A DNA stretch of 25,591 nucleotides from the NCBI GenBank assembly GCA_051648485.1, contig JBOFFH010000028.1, positions 1-25,591 on the forward strand. Reading direction: 5' to 3'. Positions within the stretch are counted from its first letter, which is position 1. Every line of letters starts with the position of its first letter. Below are positions 7,478 to 14,841 of this stretch, piece by piece. The stretch comes from JAGNZR01 sp051648485. Lineage in GTDB: Bacteria; Fusobacteriota; Fusobacteriia; Fusobacteriales; Fusobacteriaceae. Both the position numbers and the translations under genes were made by a program. The notes under the pieces were generated by a model. It worked only from the letters and a program-made list of their open reading frames with translations, was not told the DNA's origin and did no database searches.

Positions 7478-8149
7478 GTGAGAAATATAAAAGCGTTAAC
7501 AGTGGCTATAGATGGACCAGCAGGAAGTGGAAAAAGCACAATAGCTAAAATTTTAGCTAAAAAATATCTTATGACATATTTGGATACAGGAGCTATGTAT
7601 AGAATGGTAGCTTTTTATTCGTTAAAAAATAATATAAATTTAGAGAACAGTGAAGAACTGAAGAAAATGCTCATGAAAATAAAATTGAATATAGTACAAG
7701 AGCAGTTTTTTATAAATGGAACTGATGTATCTAATGAAATTAGAACTCCAGAAGTTACTGCAATTGTTTCTAAAGTGGCAGCAATAAAAGAAGTTAGAGA
7801 AAAATTAGTGGATCTTCAAAGAGAAATATCTCAAGGTAAACGTGCAATATTAGATGGAAGAGATATTGGAACAGTAGTTTTTCCAAAGGCTGAGCTTAAA
7901 ATATTTTTAGTAGCTTCTCCAGAAGAAAGAGCTAGTCGTAGAGTGAAAGATTACACTGATCGTGGAATAGAAGGTGAGACTTATGAAGAAGTATTGTCGG
8001 CCATAAAACTTCGTGATCATTTGGACTCAACTCGTGAAGAAAGCCCTTTAAAAAAAGCTGAAGATGCTATAGAAATCGATTCAAGTTTTATGAATATAGA
8101 AGAGGTATGTGAAAATATAGCTAAACATATTGAAAAAATAGAGGCGTAA
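7478..8149 (+). CDS. cmk: Cytidylate kinase
   Basis: Cmk phosphorylates CMP and dCMP with ATP, supplying pyrimidine nucleotides. The 223-residue protein has the P-loop GPAGSGKS (13-20), the substrate-contact region LDTGAMYRMVAFYSL, LDGRDIGTVVFPKAELKIFL, and the lid region with RRVKDY. The start is a GTG lying directly after the prmA TAG with no gap; AAGG ends four bases before it and no other start is near. This arrangement makes cotranslation with prmA likely. A waaA gene follows after one base. Confidence 0.95.
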   Translation: MRNIKALTVAIDGPAGSGKSTIAKILAKKYLMTYLDTGAMYRMVAFYSLKNNINLENSEELKKMLMKIKLNIVQEQFFINGTDVSNEIRTPEVTAIVSKVAAIKEVREKLVDLQREISQGKRAILDGRDIGTVVFPKAELKIFLVASPEERASRRVKDYTDRGIEGETYEEVLSAIKLRDHLDSTREESPLKKAEDAIEIDSSFMNIEEVCENIAKHIEKIEA

Positions 8150-8150
8150 A

Positions 8151-9317
8151 ATGAATTTAACTTTTTTTAAAAATAGATTTTTTCAAAATTTGAATTTTTT
8201 AGAAAAAGCTCCAACAATTTGGTTTCATGCTTCTTCTGTTGGAGAAACAAATCTTTCGGAGCCTTTGGTTCGTGAAATTTTAAAAAAAAGAAAAGAAAAT
8301 ATACTTTTTTCAGTTTTTACAGATACAGGATATGAAAATTTAAAAAATAAATATAAAAATGAAAAAAGAGTTCAAATTATATATTTTCCCTTAGACAATG
8401 GAAAAATAATTAAAAATATTTTATTGCAAATAGAGTTAAAAATTTTGGTTATAATAGAAACAGAAATTTGGCCTAACCTTATAAAGTTATGCAAAAAAAA
8501 AGGAAAAGTAATTATAATAAATGGAAGAATTTCGGATAAAAGTTTTCCTAAATATCAGAAATTAAAATTATTATTGAAAAATACTTTTAGAAATATTGAT
8601 ATGGTCTACACCCAAACAGAATTAGACAGTGAAAGATTCGTCAAGTTGGGAATTCTTCCAGAAAAAGTAAAGAATTTAGGAAACCTTAAATTTGCTATTG
8701 ATTTCCCTAAATACTCAGAGGAAGAACAGCAACTTCTAAAGGGAAAAATAGGATATAGAGATAGAAAAATTTTGGTACTAGGAAGTACTAGAGAAGAGGA
8801 AGAAAAGCTCATTTTATCAAACTTAAAAAAAGATGAAAATTTATTCATAATAGTTATTCCAAGACATCTTAACAGAATAAACGAAATAGAAAAAGTTTTA
8901 AAAGAATTAGATTATTCTTATGAAAAATTTAGTGATATTGAAACTGAAAATTCTATTTCAGAGAAAAAAAACATACTTTTAGTTGATAAAATGGGAATTC
9001 AAACTAAATTTTATTCGATAGCTGATGCTATTTTTGTAGGGGGGACTCTTGTCAATGTAGGTGGTCACTCCCTTTTAGAAGCTTTATTTTATGGGAAAAC
9101 TCCTATTTACGGAAAGTATCTGCAAAATGTAAAGGAAATAGCTAAAGAATTGGAAAAAAGAGAACTGGGAATAAAAATAGACTCAGCACTTTATTTTGAG
9201 AAAGCTTTGGAAAAAGCTTTGTCCAATAAAGAAAAAAAAATAGAGATAAAAGCTTTATTCAAAGAAAATAGTGAAGTATTAGAAAAAACAGTTGCAAAAA
9301 TAGAAATATTAATTTAA
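8151..9317 (+). CDS. waaA: 3-deoxy-D-manno-octulosonic acid (Kdo) transferase, short N-terminus
   Basis: WaaA (KdtA) transfers Kdo from CMP-Kdo to lipid A precursor at the inner face of the cytoplasmic membrane, so the organism makes LPS. Visible family marks are HASSVGE with catalytic E32, ETEIWPNL, GNLKFAID, and GGTLVNVGGHSLLEA in the C-terminal GT-B domain. The protein has 388 residues against about 420 in E. coli. The catalytic glutamate is at position 32 rather than 60, so the usual N-terminal hydrophobic anchor is missing. An in-frame TAG at 8139-8141 rules out an upstream start. The start is ATG with a weak GAGG upstream, one base after the cmk stop. The number of Kdo residues added cannot be predicted. 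Confidence 0.93.
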   Translation: MNLTFFKNRFFQNLNFLEKAPTIWFHASSVGETNLSEPLVREILKKRKENILFSVFTDTGYENLKNKYKNEKRVQIIYFPLDNGKIIKNILLQIELKILVIIETEIWPNLIKLCKKKGKVIIINGRISDKSFPKYQKLKLLLKNTFRNIDMVYTQTELDSERFVKLGILPEKVKNLGNLKFAIDFPKYSEEEQQLLKGKIGYRDRKILVLGSTREEEEKLILSNLKKDENLFIIVIPRHLNRINEIEKVLKELDYSYEKFSDIETENSISEKKNILLVDKMGIQTKFYSIADAIFVGGTLVNVGGHSLLEALFYGKTPIYGKYLQNVKEIAKELEKRELGIKIDSALYFEKALEKALSNKEKKIEIKALFKENSEVLEKTVAKIEILI

Positions 9318-9338
9318 AATTTAATTTTGGAGGAAAAC

Positions 9339-10037
9339 GTGATAGAAAAAGATTTAAGCGAACTATGGAAACATTTTTTTAAGTATCCTAGAAAAAACTA
9401 TAATCCATATATATTGAAAATGGTAGATTATCCCGAGTATTTAATTTTCGATAAAGAGGAAATAAACAAAAAGAAAGGTGAGTGGAAAACTCATTTTAAG
9501 AATGAAAATCCTATTTATTTAGAGATTGGTTCAGGAAGTGGAGGGTTCACTAATGATATGAGTGAACGTCACAAAGATCGTAACTATATAGCTTTAGAAT
9601 TACGTTTTAAAAGACTTGTAATGTCAGCAGATAAAGCTGAAAAAAGAAATGCTAAAAATATAATGTTTATGAGAAGACGTGCTGAAGAGGTATTGGAGTT
9701 TATAGGTGATAATGAATTAGAAGGAGTTTACATCAATTTTCCTGATCCTTGGGACGATAAAGTAAAAAATCGTGTAATTCAACCAAGACTTTTCAAAACT
9801 TTCGATAAGCTTTTAAAAAAAGATGGAAAAGTTTTTATTAAAACAGACCATGATGGTTATTATAATGATTCTTTAGAATTTATGAAAGATCTAGAAGGAT
9901 ACACAATAGTCTTCCATACTGCAGACCTTCACAACAGTGAAAAAGCTGTAGATAATATAAAAACAGAATTTGAACAACTATTTCTATGCAAGTTCAACAA
10001 AAATATTAACTATATAGAGATTCAAAAAACAAAATAG
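9339..10037 (+). CDS. trmB: tRNA (guanine-N7-)-methyltransferase TrmB
   Basis: TrmB forms m7G46 in the variable loop of tRNAs using SAM. The 232-residue protein carries EIGSGSGGF (from 62), IALELRFKR, a MRRRAEE stretch, and the signature INFPDPW (PDPW at 135-138), followed by VFIKTDHDGYY. The sequence after PDPW (DDKVKNRVIQ) departs from the more common PKKRHxKRR of proteobacterial members. TGGAGG (9328-9333) sits five bases before the GTG at 9339, which is therefore preferred over a TTG at 9327 that overlaps the ribosome binding site. It is in the ymdB-MATE operon. Confidence 0.94.
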   Translation: MIEKDLSELWKHFFKYPRKNYNPYILKMVDYPEYLIFDKEEINKKKGEWKTHFKNENPIYLEIGSGSGGFTNDMSERHKDRNYIALELRFKRLVMSADKAEKRNAKNIMFMRRRAEEVLEFIGDNELEGVYINFPDPWDDKVKNRVIQPRLFKTFDKLLKKDGKVFIKTDHDGYYNDSLEFMKDLEGYTIVFHTADLHNSEKAVDNIKTEFEQLFLCKFNKNINYIEIQKTK

Positions 10038-10073
10038 CTGTAAATTAATTTAATATAAATTAGGAGGAAATCA

Positions 10074-11354
10074 ATGGCTGGTTATGTAATAGTAGGAACT
10101 CAATGGGGCGATGAAGGAAAAGGGAAAATTATAGATGCTTTAGGACACAAAGCAGATTATGTTGTAAGATTTCAAGGTGGAAATAATGCAGGGCACACTG
10201 TTGTTGTAAACGGAGAAAAGTTTATACTTCACCTATTACCATCAGGAATGCTTCACGGAAATGGAAAATGTATAATAGGACCAGGAGTAGTTGTAGATCC
10301 AGCAGTACTTTTAAAAGAATTGAAAACACTAGAGGAAAAAGGAGCTAAAACAAGTCACCTATTTATAAGTGATAGAGCTCACATAATAATGCCTTACCAT
10401 ATTGAACTAGATAAGTTAAAAGAAGAAGCTAGTGGTGATAAGAAAATAGGAACTACTAAACGTGGAATAGGTCCTTGTTATGCAGATAAGATTTCAAGAT
10501 GTGGAATAAGAATGATAGACCTTATGAATTTAGAAATTTTTGCTGAAAAACTACGTAGTAATTTAGAAGAAAAAAACGTTCTTTTCACAAAGGTATACAA
10601 TGTTCCAGAGATGAATTTTGAAACAATATTCGCTCAATATAAAGAATATTCAGAGTTATTAAAGCACAGAATAATTGATTCTATTCCAGAAATTAATGCA
10701 GCTTTAGACCAAGATAAGTTTGTTCTTTTCGAAGGTGCTCAAGCAATGATGCTCGATATAGACTATGGAACATACCCATATGTAACTTCATCATCTCCAA
10801 CAGCTGGAGGAGTTACGGTAGGAGCTGGAGTATCTCCTAGAAAAATTGATAGAATAATAGGAGTAATGAAAGCTTACACTACAAGAGTAGGCGAAGGACC
10901 ATTTGTAACTGAGCTAAACGATGCAACTGGAGAATGGTTAAGAACAACTGGACATGAATACGGTTCTACAACAGGAAGACCAAGAAGATGTGGATGGTTA
11001 GATTTAGTTGTTGGAAAATATGCTACAGATATCAATGGACTTACAGATATAGTTATCACTAAAATAGATGTTTTAAGTGGATTAGACACTATAAAAATTT
11101 GTACAGGATATGAGATAGATGGAAAAGTCCATACATCTTGCCCAGCTTCTACAGAGTCTCTAAGTAGAGCAACACCAGTGTATGAAGAGTTACCAGGATG
11201 GACTGAAGATATATCAGCTATGAGAGAGTATGAAGAGCTTCCAGAAAATTGCAAAAATTACATAAAAAGAATGGAAGAATTTTTAGGATGTCAAATAACA
11301 ATGGTTTCAGTAGGACCGGAACGTACACAAAACATATTCTTAAAAGAGATATAG
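10074..11354 (+). CDS. purA: Adenylosuccinate synthetase
   Basis: PurA condenses IMP with aspartate using GTP, the first step from IMP to AMP. The 426-residue protein has the standard length. It shows GDEGKGK (12-18, with catalytic D13), NNAGHTVV with catalytic H41, GTTKRGIGPCYADK for IMP binding, and the later TGRPRRCGWLD region. The ATG follows AGGAGG with good spacing. A 36-nt gap separates it from trmB. This gap is too short for a purine riboswitch and shows no terminator, so purA is probably read through from upstream. Confidence 0.98.
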   Translation: MAGYVIVGTQWGDEGKGKIIDALGHKADYVVRFQGGNNAGHTVVVNGEKFILHLLPSGMLHGNGKCIIGPGVVVDPAVLLKELKTLEEKGAKTSHLFISDRAHIIMPYHIELDKLKEEASGDKKIGTTKRGIGPCYADKISRCGIRMIDLMNLEIFAEKLRSNLEEKNVLFTKVYNVPEMNFETIFAQYKEYSELLKHRIIDSIPEINAALDQDKFVLFEGAQAMMLDIDYGTYPYVTSSSPTAGGVTVGAGVSPRKIDRIIGVMKAYTTRVGEGPFVTELNDATGEWLRTTGHEYGSTTGRPRRCGWLDLVVGKYATDINGLTDIVITKIDVLSGLDTIKICTGYEIDGKVHTSCPASTESLSRATPVYEELPGWTEDISAMREYEELPENCKNYIKRMEEFLGCQITMVSVGPERTQNIFLKEI

Positions 11355-11356
11355 TT

Positions 11357-12715
11357 GTGGATATACATAAGTCCATGGGAACAGAAAAAATAGGAAAACT
11401 TCTTCTGAAGTTTTCTGTTCCAGCCATGATAGGGATGATTGTAAACGCCTTATACAATGTTGTAGACAGAGTATATATAGGGAGAATTCCAGTGACGGGT
11501 GCTTATGATATTGCTGGTGTAGGACTTATAATGCCTGTAATGACAATTTCTTTTGCCTTTTCTCTTATGGTGGGTATGGGAGGTTCAACATTAATATCTC
11601 TCAATCTAGGTAAGAAAAAAATAGAAAAAGCTGAACAATATTTAGGTTCAGGAATAGTTTATGGAGCTATTTTAGGTATTTTTCTAACAGTGATGACACT
11701 TATTTTTAAAAATGATATTGCAAATTTTTTAGGAAAAAGTAAAGAGATTGTTGATCCGGCTTTAGAATATTTAGAAATGGTAGCCTTAGGGTTCCCTTTT
11801 TTGATAGTTGGATACACTGCTAATACAAGCATCAGGTCAGATGGAAATCCAAAAGTTGCAATGAAAACACTTTTAATAGGAGCTATTTTAAATATAATAC
11901 TAGACCCTATTTTTATATTTGGACTCGATATGGGAGTTAAAGGAGCTGGATTAGCTACAATAATTTCTCAATTTGCTTCTATGCTTTGGGCAGTAACATA
12001 TTTTATAAGTTCTAAAAGTAAAATGAAAATCAGGAAAAATAATTTAAAATTGGAAATATCTTTAATAAAAAGTATAACAAAATTAGGAGTTGCTCCGTTT
12101 TTTCTTCAAGTAGGTTCAGGGCTAGTAATATTTACTTTAAATTCAGTGCTTGAAAAAGTTTCAGGAAGCTATGCTGTAGCAGCTATGACAATTGTTCAAG
12201 GGATTTCTATGTTTTTTATTATGCCTATATTTGGAATAAATCAAGGACTCCTTCCTATTGCTGGTTATAACTATGGAGCAAAATTGTACTCTAGGGTTTA
12301 TGAAGTACTTTTAAAAGCTATAAAAGCAGCAACAGTTATAAGTACAATAGGATTTTTAGGAATTCAACTTTTTTCTAAATATTTTATCTATGTTTTCACA
12401 CAGAATGAAGAAACTGTAAAAATTGCTACTAACGGACTTAGATTATATTCTTTGATGATGCCTTTAATAGGGTTTCAAGTAGTAAGTTCTATATATTTTC
12501 AAGCTATAGGGAAACCTAAAACGACAATGTTTTTATCTCTTTCTAGACAAGTAATATTTTTAATTCCATTAGTATTACTTCTTTCTAAATTATTTGGGGA
12601 AATGGGAGTTTGGAGTGCAGCTCCTATTGCAGATTTTCTTGCTTTTTTAATAACTTTTTACATGATAAAAAGAGAATTGAAAAATTTAAAAAAATTAGAA
12701 AAAGAGACAATATAA
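11357..12715 (+). CDS. MATE family efflux transporter
   Basis: This is a 452-residue, roughly 12-helix inner-membrane transporter of the multi-antimicrobial extrusion family, which exports cationic drugs or metabolites using Na+ or H+ gradients. Typical segments are KLLLKFSVPAMIGMIVNALY near the N-terminus, DRVYIGRI, and SIRSDGNPKVAM. The frame is open back into purA (to 11249), but the hydrophobic protein begins near VDIHKSMGTEK. The best start is the GTG at 11357, two bases after the purA stop; ATG at 11375 is an alternative that would remove six residues. The Shine-Dalgarno is weak (AAAGAGA). Substrate and coupling ion cannot be told. It is the last gene before a terminator. Confidence 0.92.
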   Translation: MDIHKSMGTEKIGKLLLKFSVPAMIGMIVNALYNVVDRVYIGRIPVTGAYDIAGVGLIMPVMTISFAFSLMVGMGGSTLISLNLGKKKIEKAEQYLGSGIVYGAILGIFLTVMTLIFKNDIANFLGKSKEIVDPALEYLEMVALGFPFLIVGYTANTSIRSDGNPKVAMKTLLIGAILNIILDPIFIFGLDMGVKGAGLATIISQFASMLWAVTYFISSKSKMKIRKNNLKLEISLIKSITKLGVAPFFLQVGSGLVIFTLNSVLEKVSGSYAVAAMTIVQGISMFFIMPIFGINQGLLPIAGYNYGAKLYSRVYEVLLKAIKAATVISTIGFLGIQLFSKYFIYVFTQNEETVKIATNGLRLYSLMMPLIGFQVVSSIYFQAIGKPKTTMFLSLSRQVIFLIPLVLLLSKLFGEMGVWSAAPIADFLAFLITFYMIKRELKNLKKLEKETI

Positions 12716-12744
12716 AAAGGGGAAGGGAAGTTACCTTCCCCTTT
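12716..12744 (+). terminator. Terminator after the MATE gene
   Basis: An 11-bp perfect stem, AAAGGGGAAGG (12716-12726) with CCTTCCCCTTT (12734-12744), encloses a 7-nt loop. The T tract is short, but the A run on the left arm also makes it usable in the opposite direction. It starts right at the MATE stop codon. Confidence 0.85.
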
Positions 12745-12751
12745 ATAATTG

Positions 12752-12780
12752 TTGAAACCAGCTTAAAAATAAGGTATAAT
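12752..12780 (+). promoter_or_regulatory. Near-consensus promoter for the ktrB operon
   Basis: TTGAAA (12752-12757) and TATAAT (12775-12780) are separated by 17 nt, with a predicted start near 12787, about 27 nt before ktrB. No operator or riboswitch is recognisable in the short leader. Confidence 0.8.
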
Positions 12781-12813
12781 CCTTAGTAAAAGGAAAATTG
12801 ACAGGAGTGAAAA

Positions 12814-14163
12814 ATGGAAACAAATAAAAATATAATAAAAAGTTTATCTTCCTCACGGAAAATGATATTGGGTTTTATTTTTGCTACTTTAATAGGAAGT
12901 CTTATTTTAGTTCTTCCGTTTTGTCTTGAAAAAGGTCAAAGTCTAACGTTACTTCAATCACTGTTCACAATAACTTCGGCAATTTGTGTAACAGGTCTTT
13001 CAGTAGTGGATGTAAGTAAAGTTTTTTCTCCAGTGGGGCAAACCGTTATTCTAATTTTTATTCAACTTGGTGGATTGGGGGTTATGACTTTTTCTTCTTT
13101 AATTTATGTTGTAGCAGGAAAAAAAATGACTTATCATGAAAGAATGATACTAAAAGATGAGAGAAATGCAGACGAAAGTGAAGAAATAACTAAGTTTTTA
13201 AAAAAAATAATTCTAACAATTCTTTTAATAGAAAGTATAGGAGCAGTAATTCTTACTTTAGTATTTATGAGAGAATTGCAATTCAGTTTAGGAAAAGCAA
13301 TTTTTTATGGAATATTTCATTCTATTTCAGCTTTTTGTAATGCAGGATTCTCACTGTTTAGCAATGGTTTAGAAGGATTCGCTAAAAATGTAACGGTAAA
13401 TCTTTCAATAGCTTATTTGATAATTTTAGGTGGAATAGGATTCTCTGTTATAAACTCTTTTGTAACAGCAGTTAGAAAGGATATAACTAGGTTTAATTTA
13501 ACTTCAAAATTATCTATTTTTATCTCGATAATATTAACTTTTGGTGGAACCATTTTGTTTTTATTTCTTGAGTACAAAAATGTATTGACCATTGGAAATA
13601 TGGGAATCATAGATAAAATAATAGCTTCTTTTTTTCAAAGTGTAACCACAAGAACAGCAGGATTTAATACAGTTCCCCTAGCTGGAATGAAAGAGGGAAC
13701 AATATTTATGTTTTGTATACTGATGTTCATAGGAGCTTCACCAGGTTCTACAGGTGGTGGAATAAAAACTACAACACTAGGAGTAATAGCTTTTTATGTA
13801 TTAGGAATTGTAAAAGGAAAAGAGCACATAGATATGTTCAATAGAAGGATAGATTGGGAAATATTAAATCGTGCCTTAGCAATTTTGGTGATAGCAATTT
13901 TGTATGTGAGTGTGGTAATAATGATGATTTTAACTGTAGAAAATTTCAGGTTTGAACAGATAGTGTTTGAAGTAATATCAGCATTTGCTACAGTGGGATT
14001 AACTCTAGGAATTACTCCAGAGCTGAGCTGGTTTTCACAATTACTAATAATAATTACAATGTTTGTAGGAAGATTAGGACCTTTAACTTTTGCTTTAGCG
14101 ATAGGAGAAACGAAAAAGAAAGAGCAATTTAAATATCCAAAAGAGAATATATTAGTAGGATAA
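12814..14163 (+). CDS. ktrB: KtrB-type potassium uptake channel subunit
   Basis: This 449-residue integral membrane protein has the four M1-P-M2 repeats of the Trk/Ktr/HKT family, and its length matches KtrB (about 445) rather than the longer TrkH. Each repeat shows a pore-loop segment: ICVTGLS (G61 near the filter), FCNAGFSLF, RTAGFNTVPL and FATVGLTLG. The gate-region signature GASPGSTGGGIKTTT is present. KtrB takes up K+ coupled to Na+ as a dimer controlled by KtrA, which is encoded 11 nt downstream. The ATG follows CAGGAGTG. A TrkH label would be a matter of naming. Confidence 0.94.
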   Translation: METNKNIIKSLSSSRKMILGFIFATLIGSLILVLPFCLEKGQSLTLLQSLFTITSAICVTGLSVVDVSKVFSPVGQTVILIFIQLGGLGVMTFSSLIYVVAGKKMTYHERMILKDERNADESEEITKFLKKIILTILLIESIGAVILTLVFMRELQFSLGKAIFYGIFHSISAFCNAGFSLFSNGLEGFAKNVTVNLSIAYLIILGGIGFSVINSFVTAVRKDITRFNLTSKLSIFISIILTFGGTILFLFLEYKNVLTIGNMGIIDKIIASFFQSVTTRTAGFNTVPLAGMKEGTIFMFCILMFIGASPGSTGGGIKTTTLGVIAFYVLGIVKGKEHIDMFNRRIDWEILNRALAILVIAILYVSVVIMMILTVENFRFEQIVFEVISAFATVGLTLGITPELSWFSQLLIIITMFVGRLGPLTFALAIGETKKKEQFKYPKENILVG

Positions 14164-14174
14164 AAGGAGGAAAA

Positions 14175-14831
14175 TTGAAACAATACTTAGTAGTGGGATT
14201 AGGACGTTTTGGAAGTAGTGTAGCACAGACTCTCTACGAATCTAACGAAGAGGTTTTGGCAATAGATATAGAAACAGAAGCTGTTCAAGAGATGATTAAT
14301 CAAAAAATGGTAGAAAACGCTGTAGTTTTAGATGCTACAGACAGTAGTGCATTGAGCCAATTAGGGATTTCAAATTACGATGTGGCTTTTGTTTGTATAG
14401 GTGTAATAGAAGAAAGTATAATGGTAACTCTAAATTTAAAAGAATTAGGAGTAAAAAAAATTATAGCTAAAGCTATATCTAAAAGTCATGGAAAAGTTTT
14501 AGCTAAAATAGGAGCAAATAAAGTTATATATCCAGAAGAATACATGGGAAGAAGGGTAGCACAGCTTGCTATGGAACCCACAATGATAGAGCACATAAGA
14601 TTTTCTCAAGATTTTCTTTTAGTTGAAATAAAAGCTCCGTCAGTTTTTTGGAATAGAACTCTTATAGAATCAGAGATTAGAAAAAATTACAATGCTACTG
14701 TGGTAGGGATAAAAAAAGAGGATGAAACATTCCAACCTAATCCAAGTGCATATACAAAAATAGAAAAAGGAGATATTTTAATTCTAATAACAGATGCTAA
14801 AACAGCCGAAATTTTAGAGAATTTAAAATAA
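14175..14831 (+). CDS. ktrA: KtrA-type RCK regulator of potassium uptake
   Basis: This is a 218-residue cytoplasmic regulator that forms a ring on KtrB and gates it by nucleotide binding. The N-terminal RCK domain has the Rossmann motif VGLGRFGSS (G8, G10, G13) with an acidic residue (D31) at the end of strand two, which suits NAD(H) or ATP/ADP binding. The C-terminal RCK_C (TrkA_C) domain covers about 135-218. With a single RCK unit it is KtrA-like, unlike the duplicated E. coli TrkA. The start is TTG, four bases after AGGAGG. Confidence 0.93.
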   Translation: MKQYLVVGLGRFGSSVAQTLYESNEEVLAIDIETEAVQEMINQKMVENAVVLDATDSSALSQLGISNYDVAFVCIGVIEESIMVTLNLKELGVKKIIAKAISKSHGKVLAKIGANKVIYPEEYMGRRVAQLAMEPTMIEHIRFSQDFLLVEIKAPSVFWNRTLIESEIRKNYNATVVGIKKEDETFQPNPSAYTKIEKGDILILITDAKTAEILENLK

Positions 14832-14841
14832 AGGAGGAAAA

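Noticed and set aside
10038..10073. Possible purine riboswitch or promoter before purA
   Set aside because: The 36-nt gap is too short for an aptamer and has no hairpin or convincing -35/-10 pair.
10874..11254. 126-codon open frame on the - strand
   Set aside because: It is antisense to the conserved purA coding sequence, with no ribosome binding site or recognisable domain; a reading shadow.
11249..11356. N-terminal extension of the MATE protein overlapping purA
   Set aside because: The extra 36 residues are hydrophilic, overlap the conserved purA C-terminus and lack a ribosome binding site; the family normally begins near VDIHKSMG.
12798..12803. TTGACA that looks like a perfect -35 box
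   Set aside because: No -10 element lies 16-18 nt downstream; the region is the ktrB leader and start codon, and a better promoter is at 12752-12780.
13794..14183. 129-codon open frame on the - strand
   Set aside because: It is antisense to ktrB transmembrane codons and shows no protein-like features beyond shadow composition.
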